Assembly (NCBI RefSeq): GCF_013373865.1
Contig: NC_050474.1
Coordinates: forward strand, 18,767,116 to 18,831,115
Direction: 5' to 3'
Length of the DNA: 64,000 bases
Source of the DNA: Monomorium pharaonis
Taxonomy: Eukaryota; Arthropoda; Insecta; Hymenoptera; Formicidae
Program-made: the position numbers and the translations under genes
The notes under the pieces: model-generated
Told to the model about the DNA's origin: nothing
Databases searched by the model: none
What the model saw: the letters and a program-made list of their open reading frames with translations, nothing else
Shown: positions 11,240 to 23,413 of the stretch, in pieces
Position numbering within the stretch: position 1 is the first letter of the stretch
Layout: each line of letters starts with the position of its first letter

Positions 11240-13426
11240 CATACAAGCGTGCGACACGCACATTATACATGCAAAATGAATATGCGTATACGTGAATGTG
11301 ATTCCATCAGGCTGCGGTTTCTAGGCGTTGTCACATATCGACTCAGTGTGTTACCTCCTAACAAAAAGAAACAATTACAAAAAATGATAGCTGCCATTAG
11401 GTAACTTTTATCGTAACGCGCGGGTGTGTCAAACTATTTGCGGTGTCTGTGATCCTCTTTCAGCTGTCTGATCTCGTAGTGGCTTTAATGCCGATGCCGT
11501 CAATCGGCAGCATACTTACTCTCGGATCCACCAAGGAAATTGTTTAAACGGGAGCTCGAGTGGAGATTGCAATCATGATATTAAGAACTAAAAGAGTATT
11601 AAAATAAGTATCAGAGTGTTTTAAATTTTATTGACAACACAAGTTTCAAAGCTATGTTTTTCAACGTATGTACAGTATATCTGTGTGACGTAAAAATACT
11701 GTAAATGTATCCTGAATAAAGCACATGATGTGCAGATCATGAGAAAAATTAAATAGAAATTATTAAATAAGTGATAATCCCTCTCAACAAACTAAAAAAT
11801 TAGTTTATTTAGTTTACTTTATTTAGTTGCTTCAAAAACCATTATTTACATTACAATTCAAAGTTGGTAATTTTACATAAATTGTAAATAAGTTGTAAAG
11901 ATTGTACTCACGCTACAGAACAATAGAAAGAAGAAGCTCTTGTGATTCTTCTTGAGCGGCAATATACACACACAATACACACATTAATAAAATAAATTTG
12001 TTAATAACAGAATGTTACAAATTATAACATTTTTTAACCAAAATAAATTTTTTTCAAACAAAAAATATTTTTTTAATACAGATAATGATCACAAATATTA
12101 GCATACTTTGTTTCTGGGTAATATTTCTTAACTAAAAGCAAAAAATAAAACTCAAAAAATAATTATAAATTAGAAAATGTTATGTATTAAATGATTTATC
12201 TGTCTTTATAATATTAATTTAAAAATAAAACATTTAAATGCAAATACGAACCTCAGTTGTAAAGGTGCAAGTATTAAGGAAATTAATTTGAGTGTGTACA
12301 ACACACCCAAATTTAGGCGTGTTATACACACCCAAGTTTGGGTGTGTATGCGTGTGTTACTATTTAATCATTTCTTTTAACTTATTAATTTATTTCTGGA
12401 CAATTTCATATTAATTATTATTAATTTTATTATATTGTTTCACATTTTAGAATAATTTTCACAATATGACTAAAAATAAACTGTGGAATTAAACTGGTAT
12501 AACAAGTAATAATGGCAGATTTTATATAATCTTTGCGATAAATAAATTAATTATAAAATTAATAAACTAAAGTTATCGTATATGTATATTTCTATTTGTT
12601 TAACAACAAAGTTTACAAAATTAAAAAAATGAAATTGAACGTTCCGTAGAAAACAAAATTGAATTCTACCTACATTCAAACAAAAAAGCAAATTAAAACG
12701 TTACCCCAAACTTCTTGGGTGTCCCAATCCTTTTTGTTAGCAGTAAATTAATAATTAAATAGTGCATTTTTTAGTTTTTTTATGATAAAACATTGTACAT
12801 AAACTTAGTGTTTTTGTAAAAAAGTATTGAAATATTACTTACAGCTAAAGAACGTAAAAAATGTGCAAAAATGAGCATTTAAATATCATTTAGGATAATA
12901 ATAAATCCGTGTCTTCTAAAATTAAAAACAAAAACATCTTTAGGTCTAAAAAAGAAAGATAATTTATTTTTTAAAAAGATAATTTATTTATTAAATGCTG
13001 TACATAATAATTTTTAATTACATTTTGCAATTATTGGTATTAAGAACGAAAGAATACTAGAATAAATAATTTTTAATTTAATTAATAGTGATTCAAATTT
13101 AATTAATAACAGAAATTTCAAAGTTTTGTTTTTAAATGTATGTATACTATACTCGTTTGACGTATAAAAAACTGATATTGCAAATGTATTCTGAATAAAG
13201 TAAAATCGCATAATGAACGGATCAAAAAAAATGGAATGGAAAGCAATAAATAAGTAATAATCTCTTCAACGAACTGAAGAATAAGTTTACTTTATTTAGT
13301 TGCTTCAAAAAACGTTATTTACCAAAATGCTTTAAATGTTATTGATAGCTGAAGTTCCAAAATTTTTGTATACTTGCGACATATATAACAAAATGATAAA
13401 AACATGTTCAGTAGAATGCATAATGT
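11240..13426 (-). pseudogene. Spacer with receptor debris (exon 2 end and two relic exon 3 copies)
   Basis: Near 11905-11935 the sequence ACTCACGCTACAGAAC matches the exon 2/donor junction of the receptors. At about 11760-11806 and 13230-13283, minus-strand segments preceded by TTTTTTAG or TTCTTCAG resemble exon 3: the second reads ITYLLLSIPF, a damaged TYhhhhhQF. The 3' flanks of these relics (11590-11740 and 13030-13200) are also similar to one another. No full exon 1 is present. A near-perfect palindrome lies at 12324-12349. The remaining AT-rich sequence is unrecognised. Confidence 0.6.
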
Positions 13427-14952
13427 TCACGTGGTAAATTGAATAAAGATTATACAATATGTGACGATTATTCCGATAAACTGAAAAAAAATTTACTTTA
13501 TTTAATTACTTCACGAACACATTTTCATTACAATTCAAAAGTAGTTAATTTTACATAAATTGCATGATGTAAATAAATTTTGTACTCACACCACAGAACA
13601 AATTAATATTCATTTTGAAGAAATCGCAGGCTGTAAACGATACTTGACAATGTTCCAGCTGAATCAAAAAGTCATTGATTTCTTTTCTAACGTGGTCTCG
13701 GTCCAAAATTTTATGTAAAAGATTGTCCATGACAGCGTAATTCCAATCGTGACTGTTATTCCAATTAGAATTTTGTTCGCTTTCCGCATCTTCCAACGCC
13801 GGTTGAACTTCTAAACTCGGTTGATTCATTGTGTCGTTCAGTTTATCAAAATTCATAGATTTAAATTTCAATGCAATTGCGCACATAATTATCTTGGTTT
13901 TGTCGAATTCTTGTCGAACAAGTGTGCAAATCCAGCAAATCAGGCCAAATTGTATGATATATATAATCCAAATCGTGTTAAATAACAAGAGAGAATCATC
14001 GTAACCACTTTTTACATATTTGTATGTCAAGAACAGTTTAATCACGATTATAGAAAAGCAGTTTGCCGAACAAAGAAGAAGATGAAAACCATGAATATCG
14101 TTTATCGTACTCACGAGATCACAAATATCTATATAACAGAATTCATAATTGAATCACATCTTGATATAATCGCAATTTGTTCCTAGACAGTATCAAATTA
14201 TATCTCGCGCTAAATAAATTTATATCATTTAATTACAACACAAAAAATAATATTTGCAAAGACTTACCATTATGCAATTCTCTAATGCGTCTAATCTTGA
14301 ACGCAATCAATGGCGCATCAGATAGTTCATTCAATTGGTCGAGCAATTTATTTATCGTTTGATATCTGTTATAGAGTACATAAACGACAATGTCGAAGAC
14401 GAAGCTGTTGATCAATGACCGTGCTGTCGTGTAATAAATCAACAAGTCAAAATATCTAATTTTCAAATTTAGATAGCTCAAATATTGGGCATGCACAACT
14501 ATCAACACAGGACAACACGCGAAAGTCATGAGACTCGCTATTACTCCCAACTTTTTTACTGGCTGATCATTCGTATGTGTTTCTCTCTTGATCTTTCGGT
14601 CAAACTCCTTCATTTTGTCCATTAGCTCCGGCCACTTGTTATACTGTCTAATTCCGTGATAAATATAGTAATATGTCGACACGAAGTCTGTCGCCCTATC
14701 TATGACATACATGAACTTAAATACATCCATGTTAAAAACGAAAGACATGTGAGAAGCGTATCTGATATGTTGTATTAGGTACGTTGTGCATATGACCATG
14801 TGACCGAAACGCAAATAAATTGTTTGAAACATTGAACACTTTCGCGGACGTGCAACGCCCACGCCCATGAACCAAGACGTGTAAGATATTGGACGCAAGG
14901 TGTGCTCTATCGATGGCGAGTTGTCTTGTGCTGGCACATGAATCTCCTCCAT
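13427..14952 (-). CDS. Gustatory-receptor-like gene D (three exons, 425 aa)
   Basis: Exons: 14952-14268, 14128-13590 and 13480-13427 (1278 nt, open). N-terminus MEEIHVPAQDNSPS. The first helix diverges from the other members (FQTIYLRFGHMVICTTYLIQ in place of the VTIVIRIIHL type). Exon 3 reads FIGIIVTYCIIFIQFTT, so the signature is intact. It is one of the more divergent members, with gene E its probable nearest neighbour. The 5' block at 14971-15277 has a short CA tract at about 15160-15190. Confidence 0.86.
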
Positions 14953-15602
14953 TTTCGTCGACTATTTTCTTTGCTAATCGGCGTTTTGTAAATGCCAATT
15001 ACATTAAAACTCCTTCGTAAACGGCACAAAATATTTTGTAGACAAGATAGTAAAATCTTTCTGCATACTTTAACAAGCGCACGCTTTGAATTCTGCTTGA
15101 TACTGCATATAGCAATTGTACAACAGAAAGATCATAAAGTCATGCATGACATGCGCGCGCACACACACACAACACACTTTCATACACACATACACGCGCG
15201 CTGCATACATACGAAATAAATATATGTATAAACGTAATTCCAGACCGTGGTTTCTAGGCGTTGTCACATATCAACTCATTCTTAAGCCCTTTAATAATGT
15301 ATCAATACTAGTCAAAAGTTAAAAAATGTTAAATAATTGTAATAAAACCCTGAAAATATTCATTGGGGTGCAACGCACTCCATGCGACCAACTTGTTAAA
15401 AATCCGAAGTGTAACTACGGAGGATTAATAAAAAGAAACAACCCTCGTGATTTCCCTTGTGCGACAATATACAACATTCATTAATCCCAAATAAATTTAT
15501 TAAAAATAAACATATATGTATATTACAAATTATAACTTATTTTAACAGATAATATTTATATACTATTAACAAATTACCAATTTAATCTGCACTCTGTTTT
15601 TG
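14953..15602. promoter_or_regulatory. 5' block of gene D and spacer
   Basis: Positions 14971-15277 align with the conserved 5' block, including CTTGATACTGCATATAGCAA at about 15096-15115. Sequence beyond 15280 is spacer. From 15440 to 15602 it resembles the 3' flank of other receptors, suggesting a truncated duplication unit. No gene seen. Confidence 0.45.
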
Positions 15603-15615
15603 TTTAGTTTCTCGG

Positions 15616-15788
15616 ATTATTGGTTAAATATAATAAACTTGAAAGGACGTGCAGTGCTTTAAAATATACTGGTTATTGCGAAGAATAATACCATGTCTTA
15701 GTGATCGAATTAGCTAGGACGCCCGCACGGAATGTTGAGAGATCCGGGTTCGAATCGCGGCTAAAATATTTTTTTTGCAATAAATTTA
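15616..15788 (+). mobile_element. tRNA-like SINE candidate
   Basis: A 60-nt stretch (about 15700-15762) resembles a decayed tRNA: an A-box-like TAGCTAGGACG near 15711 and a good B box GGTTCGAATCG at 15747-15757, followed by a T-rich stretch. It sits between two copies of TTTAGTTTCTCGG (15603-15615 and 15789-15801), which could be a 13-bp target duplication. About 90 bp precede the tRNA-like part, which is unusual for a SINE, and the sequence just right of the left repeat still resembles receptor 3' flank. The boundaries are therefore uncertain. Confidence 0.35.
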
Positions 15789-15801
15789 TTTAGTTTCTCG
15801 G

Positions 15802-15973
15802 GAAAGAAAGAACGGAGTATTCTAAGATGCTCTTGAGCATCGACATTTAGCTTAGTAATTGTGTTTCAAGACTGAAAAACCTGGCAGCGCGCAGTTTAAA
15901 ATAAAGCTAAGAAATTCAATTTAATAGAAAAATTATAATTATCACTAAGATCCGATGCAGACCATTGGGCAAT
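15802..15973. other. Spacer, 3' flank of gene E
   Basis: Unrecognised sequence between the tRNA-like element and the stop codon of gene E. It does not match the usual receptor 3' flank and may belong to the inserted DNA. Confidence 0.3.
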
Positions 15974-17495
15974 CTACACATTGTCGCTATGTTTAAATTG
16001 AATAAGGACTATTATATAAGTAAAGATTACCCCGACAAACTGAAAAATAAGTATATTTATTTAAATAATTTCTTTAAGTTCTATTTACATTACAATACGG
16101 AAACAGCTAATTTTACATAAATCGTATGCCAAGTAAATAGTATACTCACACCACAGAACAAATTATTGTTGATTTCGAAGAAATTGCAGGCTGTAAATGA
16201 TACTTGACGCTGTTGCAGTTGAATCAAAAAGTCATTGATTTCGTTTCTGACGTGGTCTCGATCCAGAATTTTACCCAAAAGATTTTCCGTGACAACGTAA
16301 TTCCAATCGTGATTGTTACTCCAATTAGAATTTTGTCCGCTGTCCGCGTCTTCCAATGGCGGACGCACTTCTAAACTTAATTGATTCCTTACATCGTTTA
16401 GTTTATCAAAATTCACAGATTTGCATTTCAATCCAATTCTGCATATAATTATCTTGGTTTTGTCAAATTCTTGACGCGCGAGTGTGCAAATCCAGCAAAT
16501 CAAACCAAATTGCATGAAGTATATAATCGATTCCATGTTATAAATCAATATAGACTGATAGTCTTCCTTCTCGATTCTTAAGTAGACATTGAATAGTGAA
16601 GTCGCAACTATGCAGAAGCAGTTTGCCGAGCAGAGAAGAAGATGAAGACCATGAATATCGTTTATCATAATAACGTTATCACAAATATCTGCGAAATATT
16701 CATATTTCGATAACATCTTGATATTACTGCAATTTCTGCATAGACTGTATTATATTATGCCTCGCTCTGTATAAATTCACATTATCTAATTACAATAAAA
16801 AGTAATATTTGCCAAAACTTACCATTATGCAATTCTCTAATGTGTCTAATTTTGAGCGCCATCAATGATGCATCAGACAGATTATCCAAATGACTGATCA
16901 ACTTATTTATCGTTTGATATCTGTAATACAGCACATAAACGACAATATCAAAGACGAAGCTGATGATCAACGACTGTGCTATCATGTAGTATAACAACAA
17001 TGTGACTGTGGGAATGTCATAATCAAACATATAGTAATACACGGAGTACATAATCATCAACACAGGGCAACATATAAAAGTCATGAGAATCATTATTGCT
17101 TCCATGTTTTTTACCGGCTGATCATTCATGTATGTTTCCCTTCTAATTTTACGATCAAGCTCCATCATTTTATCCATTAGCTCCGGCCACTTGTCATATT
17201 GCCTGATTCCGTGATAAATGTAATAATATCCTGACACGACGTATGACATCCAATCTAGGATATACTTGAACATGTATACACTTATGTACGAAATGAAAAG
17301 ATATTGGGAGTATGTTATTAGGATTGCTGTACATAGAACCAGGTGAATGATACGTATGACTATCGTCACATACTTTGGACACTTTAGCGGACGTGCAATT
17401 CCCACGCCCATGAACCAAGACGTGTAAGATATTGGACGTAAGGTGTGCTCTATCGACGGAAAATTGTCGTGTACTGGCTCATGAACCTCCTTCAT
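15974..17495 (-). CDS. Gustatory-receptor-like gene E (three exons, 425 aa)
   Basis: Exons: 17495-16823, 16688-16150 and 16039-15974 (1278 nt, open). Starts MKEVHEPVHDN. Exon 3 reads FVGVIFTYIIVLIQFKHSDNV. The exon 2 loop keeps SLEVRPPLEDADSGQN and NEINDFLIQLQQRQVSFTAC, the stretch leading into the last helix. The 5' block at 17528-17814 is shorter than in most copies and has only a trace of CA repeat. Confidence 0.86.
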
Positions 17496-18194
17496 TTTCG
17501 TTTCTTTTATTCCTCTATTATTTTCTTGCTAATTGACGTTTTGCAAAAGAGTGCTGGTTACATTAAAACTCCCGGTTGACACAAAATATTTCGTAGACAA
17601 GATATTATAGTAAACTTTTTCTGTAGTAATATATTTCTGAACACTTTAACGAGCGCACGCCTTGATACTGCATATAACAGTTGTACAGCAGAGTGAGGAT
17701 AAGTCATGCACGCACGCACGCATGTTCGGCACGCACACATGCATACAAAATGAATATGCATATATGTGTTACTTTAAGGTACGGTCGTTAGGCGTTATCA
17801 CATATCAACCCAGAGAATTTAATTAATTAATTTTATTAGTCACCACTTTAGTTACTTAACAAGAAAGCGATTACAAAAAGCGATAGCTCGTTACGCGATT
17901 TTTGTCGACAAACTATCTATGGCGTCTATGATCCTCCTGCGGCCGTCTTATCTCATAGCGATATTATGCCTATCCCATCAATACGCAACATTTTATCTTG
18001 AATTCATCAACGAAAAAATTATTTACCACGGTCATCACACGAAGAAATAGATCTTGCTGCAAGTAAATTTTATTCTTAAACGTTATATGCCTTGATACGA
18101 TCATTAAATGCTGCCTTTATATTAATTTAAAAAGGTTTAATTTTGCCGTAAAGATAATTTATCCTAAATCAAAAAATATTTATTCTTTAAGCTA
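17496..18194. promoter_or_regulatory. 5' block of gene E and spacer
   Basis: The block at 17528-17814 contains CTTGATACTGCATATAACAG at about 17661-17680. The spacer 17860-18130 matches that at 336-600 (CCTGCGGCCGTCTTATCTCA motif). Confidence 0.45.
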
Positions 18195-18470
18195 TTTTAA
18201 GTATAAAATAATCCCGAAGGAAGACATTATTGCAATTTTAAAAATATATTCTTTTGTGTGTCCATAAACTTGAATATGTCGCCTTCAAGAGCAAAGAACG
18301 TATCATTAAAGAAGAAACGTATCATGTCATATATTAAAATAATAAAACATATGACCAAGTGAATTATATTAAAAATTATTGTGATACTGTTAGGGCGTTT
18401 GCGCGGATATGCAATGCCAACAGTCAGGAGATGTATTAAAGCAAAGGCCAATGATATAAGCCAATTAAGT
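18195..18470 (-). pseudogene. Relic first exon of a receptor gene
   Basis: Minus-strand residues VGIAYPRKRPNSITIIFNII and then HLVICFIILIYDMI match the start of helix 1 in the intact genes and the relic at 1310-1602. The N-terminal part up to the Trp is missing, and the frame ends after about 70 codons (18227). No downstream exons follow. Confidence 0.72.
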
Positions 18471-18815
18471 AAATTGAAAAAGTAAAATTAAATTTATTTC
18501 TAAATACATGTACGTTCTGCATTACTGTTTTATTAAAAAATTAATTACATCATATGCAATAATTTAAGGATTTATTTATATTCAATAAATTAAATATTTA
18601 ATTTATTTTGTATTATATTGTTGTCTATCAAGATTTTTTATATAAATCAATGATTATTCCTTTAATTAAAAAAAAACTCGTGGCTTTCTTGTGCAAAAAT
18701 ATACATTAATGCAAAATAAATTTATTGGGAATAAACAGAATATTATAAATTTTTTAACAGATGACATTTATATACTATTAACAAACTACCGATACGAGCT
18801 GCACTCTGCTTTTAT

Positions 18816-20365
18816 TTAAATCGGAGTATAGAGAAATTGAATGCAGATTATTATATAAGTGAAGATTACCCCGATGAACTGAAAAATAAGTATATTTTAT
18901 TTAAATAATTGCTTTGAGATCTAATTAGATTGCAATACGATAGCTTTGTTACATAATTTTACATAAATCGTTTGCCATAAGTAAATATTATACTCACACC
19001 ACAAAACAAATTATTGTTTATTTCGAAGCAATCGCAGACTATAAACGATAATTGACGATGTTGCAAATGAATCAAAAAGCCATTAATTTCGTTATTGACA
19101 TGGTCTTGAGCCATATATTTACGCAAAAGATTTTCCATGACAACGTAACTGTTACTCCAATTAAAATTTTGCTCGCCGTCCGCGCTTTCCAATGGCGGTC
19201 GTACCTCTAAACTCGATTGATTCCTTGTATCGTTCAGTTTATCAAACTTCATAGATTGACATTTCAATGCAATTGCGCACATAATTATCTTCGTTTTGTT
19301 GAATTCTTGACGTGCAAGTTCGCAAAACCAACAAATCGAACCAAATTGCATAGTATACATAATCAACTCGACACATAACCCCCATATATACATATAATTT
19401 ATGTCCGTTTCGTTCTTTATATGCAAGAACGTCTCGTATAGTGCTGCGGTAAGCGTAAAGAAGCAGTTTGCCGAGCAGAAAAGAAGATAAAAACCATGAG
19501 TATTGTTCATCTTAATAATAAGATCACAAATATCTGTATGACAAAATTCAAAATTCAATAACATCTCGATATTACCGCAATTTCTTTATATATAGATTAC
19601 ATTAAATCATATCTTGCTGCACATAAATTTGCATCATCTAATTATAATATAACAAATAATATTTGACATTAAAACTTACCATGATGCAATTCTCTGATGC
19701 GTTTAATCTTGAGCACGATTAATGGCGCATCAGATAGCTTATTCAAATGATCGAGCATCTTATTTATCATTTTATATCTGTAATACAGCAAATAGACGAT
19801 AACATCGAAGCAGAAGCTGTTGATCAACGACCGTGCCATCGAATAATAAAACAGCAAAGAACCGATCACAAACTCGTATTTAGGTAATATTTTTCTTGCA
19901 TAAAATTATAATATAGGAAGGTAACAATGGGAACAAAGGGCAACAAACAAAAGTCATAAGAATCCCTATTGCTTCCACGATTTTTACTGGTTCATCATTC
20001 ATGTGTATTTCCTTTCTGATTTTTCGATCGAGCTCGTTTATTTTGTTTATCAACTGTGGCCAATTATCATACTCCCTGATTCCATGACAAACGTAATAAT
20101 ATGCTGCCACATGACATATTACCCTATATGTGATGCTATGAATGTATTTTATTGAATTCTCTTCAATAAGTACCTCGATAAATTCTTTTAGGTACATTGT
20201 ACATATGGCCAGGTGAATAACACGTATGACTATCGTCACAAACTTTGGACAATTTCGCGGATGTGCAATCCCCACGCCCATTAACCAAGACATGTAAGAT
20301 ATTGGACGTAATACGCGCTCTATTGACGGCGAGTTGTCGTTTACCGGTGCACAAATCTCTTCCAT
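18816..20365 (-). pseudogene. Gustatory-receptor-like pseudogene F (two frameshifts in exon 1)
   Basis: Exon 1 spans 20365-19680, exon 2 19533-18998 and exon 3 18878-18816. Exons 2 and 3 are intact (exon 3 FIGVIFTYIIICIQFLYTPI). In exon 1 the frame is lost after CCPLF, where one base is missing relative to genes G and H (about 19943), giving a stop at 19880. A second indel near 19870-19885 returns to the receptor frame (IGSLLFYYSMARSLINSF). Both changes fall between helices 3 and 4. Splice sites are normal, so the loss may be recent. A sequencing error is possible but would need two independent indels. Confidence 0.75.
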
Positions 20366-20567
20366 TTTCGTTTATTACTTTCTTAATTAACGTTTTGCAA
20401 ACGAGTGCTGACTATAGTAAAACTCCTCGGTAAAAAGTACAAAACATTTAGTAGACAAAATATAAAATTTTTGTAAACACTTTCACAAGCGCACACCTTG
20501 AATTCTGCTTGATACTGCATATAAAAATTATACGATAGAAAGATCAGAGTGTTATGCATGACATGCG

Positions 20568-20653
<86 letters not shown>

Positions 20654-21370
20654 CGCGCGCACATTATACATGCGGAATAAGTTCGTATACATTTAAATGT
20701 GATTCCATCAGGCTGCGGTTTCTAGGCGTTGTCACATATCGACTCAAAATGTTACCTCTTAGTCGTCTAACAAAAAAGCGATTACTCAAAATAATAGTGT
20801 CGTTAGGTGACTTCCATCGCGATGCGAGTATGTCAAACTATCCGCGGCGTCTGTAATCCTCCCTTCAACCGTCTTAATTCAATACATAATGAGGTTTTAA
20901 TGTAAATAAATAAAATAAGAATATTTAAATAAATTCCCTAAATAAATAAAATATAAATAAAACAAGATAGAGATCAATGATATGAATCAATTAAAAAAAT
21001 TGGAGATGTAAAATTAATTTATCCTTAAATGGATATACGTATGTACAACATTACTGTTTTACTTAAAAATGAATATTTTATATGCAATAATTTAAATGTT
21101 TATTTACATGCAATAAATTAAATATTTAAATTATTTTGTATCGTATGTCTACTGAGATTTTTTACATCAATCAATAACTATTATTTAAATTTAATCGAAT
21201 AAAAAACTCTCATGATTTTCCTTGTGCAACAATATACGTGTCTATTAATGCAAAATAAATTTATTAAGAATAAACAAAATATTACAAACTATAACTTCTT
21301 TAATAAATAATATTTATATATTATTATTACTATTAACAAACTACCGACACAAGCTGCACTCTATTCTTTT
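20366..21370. promoter_or_regulatory. 5' block of pseudogene F with long CA tract, then spacer
   Basis: 20390-20760 is the conserved block, with an uninterrupted AC run at 20571-20649, about 205 bp upstream of the ATG. From 20880 to 21370 it is AT-rich spacer and the 3' flank of gene G. No relic exon seen. Confidence 0.5.
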
Positions 21371-22907
21371 TTAGGCATCCGGGAATTGAATCAATTGAAT
21401 GTAAATTATTAAATAAGTGCAGATTACTCCGACGAACTGAAAAATAAGTATTTTTCATTTAATGGTTTTGAAACATATTTAATGCAATTTTAAAGTAACT
21501 AATTTTATATAAATTGTAACGACGTAAATACATATTGTACTCACACTACAGAACAAATTGTTGCTCATTTCGAAAAAATCGCAAGCCGTGAATGATATTC
21601 GACGCTGTTGTAGTTGAATCAAAAACCAATTAATTTCATCACTGACATAGTCCCGGTCCAAAATTTTACTCAAGAGATTTTCCATGACAACATAATTCCA
21701 ACCGTGACTGTTACTCCAATTATAATTTTGCTCACTGTCCGCATCTTGCAATGGCGGTCGCGTTTCTAAACTCAATTGATTCCTTGTCTCTTTCAGTTTA
21801 TCAAAATTTATAGATTTGCATTTCAATGCAATTGTGTTCATAATTATCTTGGTTTTGCCGAATTCTTGACATGCAAGTGTGCAAATCCAGCAAATCAGGC
21901 CAAATTGCATAGTATACATAATCGCAGTCATGTAATCTATCAACATATCGTTATAGTCTTCGTTCATAGTATTTATGAACGCAGCGTATAATCTAGACGT
22001 GACCATAAAGAATGAGTTCGTCGAGCAGAGAAGAAGATGAAAACCGTGAATATCGTTTATCATAATAACAAGATCACAAATATCTGCATAACAGAATTCA
22101 CGATTTGATCACATTTGGATATTACCGCAACTTCTTCATAGACTGTATTAAACTTTATCTAGCACCACATAAATTTATATTGTCTAACTATAATACAACA
22201 AATACTATTTGCCAAAACTTACCATTATGCAATTCTCTGATGCGTCTAATCTTAAACGCAATCAATGGAGCATCAGATAAGTTATTCAAATGACCGAACA
22301 CCTTATTTATCGTTTGATATCTGTAATACAGCACATAAACGACCACATCGAAACAGAAGCTGTTGATCAACGACCGTGCTATCATGAAAAAATATAGCAA
22401 ATTATTGATCACACTATTGTTATATGAATGCAAAAAGTAGTATAGGGAGATTACAATCGGGAACAAAGGGCAACACACAAAAGTCATGAAAATCGCTACT
22501 GCTTCCATGATTTTTACTGGTAGATCATTCATGTGTGTGTCTTTCTTGATCTTTCGATCGAGCTCCTTCATTTTGTCCATCAGCTCAGGCCACTTGTCAT
22601 ACTGCCTGATTCCGTGATAAATGTAATAATATGCCGCAACGAAAAATATCATCCTATCTATGATGTAGAAGAATTCTACTACTGAATCTATGGATAAAGT
22701 AAACATGTACTCGGTGAATGTTTTTAGAAACACTGTACACATGGCCAGGTGAATAATACGTATAATTATCGTCACAATCTTTGAACACTTTCGCGGACGT
22801 GCAATCCCAACGCCCATGAACCAAACCGTGTAAGTTATTGGACGTAAAATGTGTTCTATCGACAGCGAGTTGTCATCCACCGGTGCATGAATCTCTTCCA
22901 TTTTCAT
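21371..22907 (-). CDS. Gustatory-receptor-like gene G (three exons, 427-429 aa)
   Basis: Exons: 22907-22223, 22083-21545 and 21436-21371 (1290 nt, open). Two in-frame ATGs, at 22907 and 22901, precede the conserved Glu-Glu; comparison with the other members favours 22901. Exon 3 reads FVGVICTYLIIYIQLIQFPDA: the signature ends in Gln-Leu in place of Gln-Phe, with a second IQF three residues on. It is a recent duplicate of gene H. The intergenic distance to H is only about 500 bp, the shortest in the array. Confidence 0.86.
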
Positions 22908-23413
22908 CTATTACTTTCTTAATTAACGTTTTGCAAACGAGTGCTGATTATAATAAAACTCCTCGGTAAACAGTACAAGATATTTAGTCGACAAGGTAAT
23001 AACATTTTTCTGAACACTTTAACAAGCACACGCCTCGAATTTTGCTTGATACTGCATATAACAGTTGTACATCAGAGAAATTAAAAGTCATACATGATAT
23101 GCGCACGCACACGCACGCACACACAACAAGCACGTACACATTATACATGCAAAATGAATTCGTATACATTTAAATGTGATTCCATCATGCTGCGGTTTCT
23201 AGGCGTTGTCACATCGACTCAGGATGTCACCTCTTAGTCGTTTAACAAAAAATTAAAAGCGATTACACAAAATGATGGTGTCGTTAGATGAGCGAAATAT
23301 ATTTGTTAAGAATAAACCAAATATTACGAACTATAACTTCTTTAACAGATAATATTTATATATTATTATTACTATTAACAAACTACCGACACAAGCTGCA
23401 CTCTGTTTTTTTT
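22908..23413. promoter_or_regulatory. 5' block of gene G, compressed spacer
   Basis: The 5' block at 22921-23232 has a short CA tract (23103-23130). It is followed almost directly (from about 23300) by the 3' flank of gene H. The middle of the spacer seen elsewhere is deleted. Confidence 0.45.
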
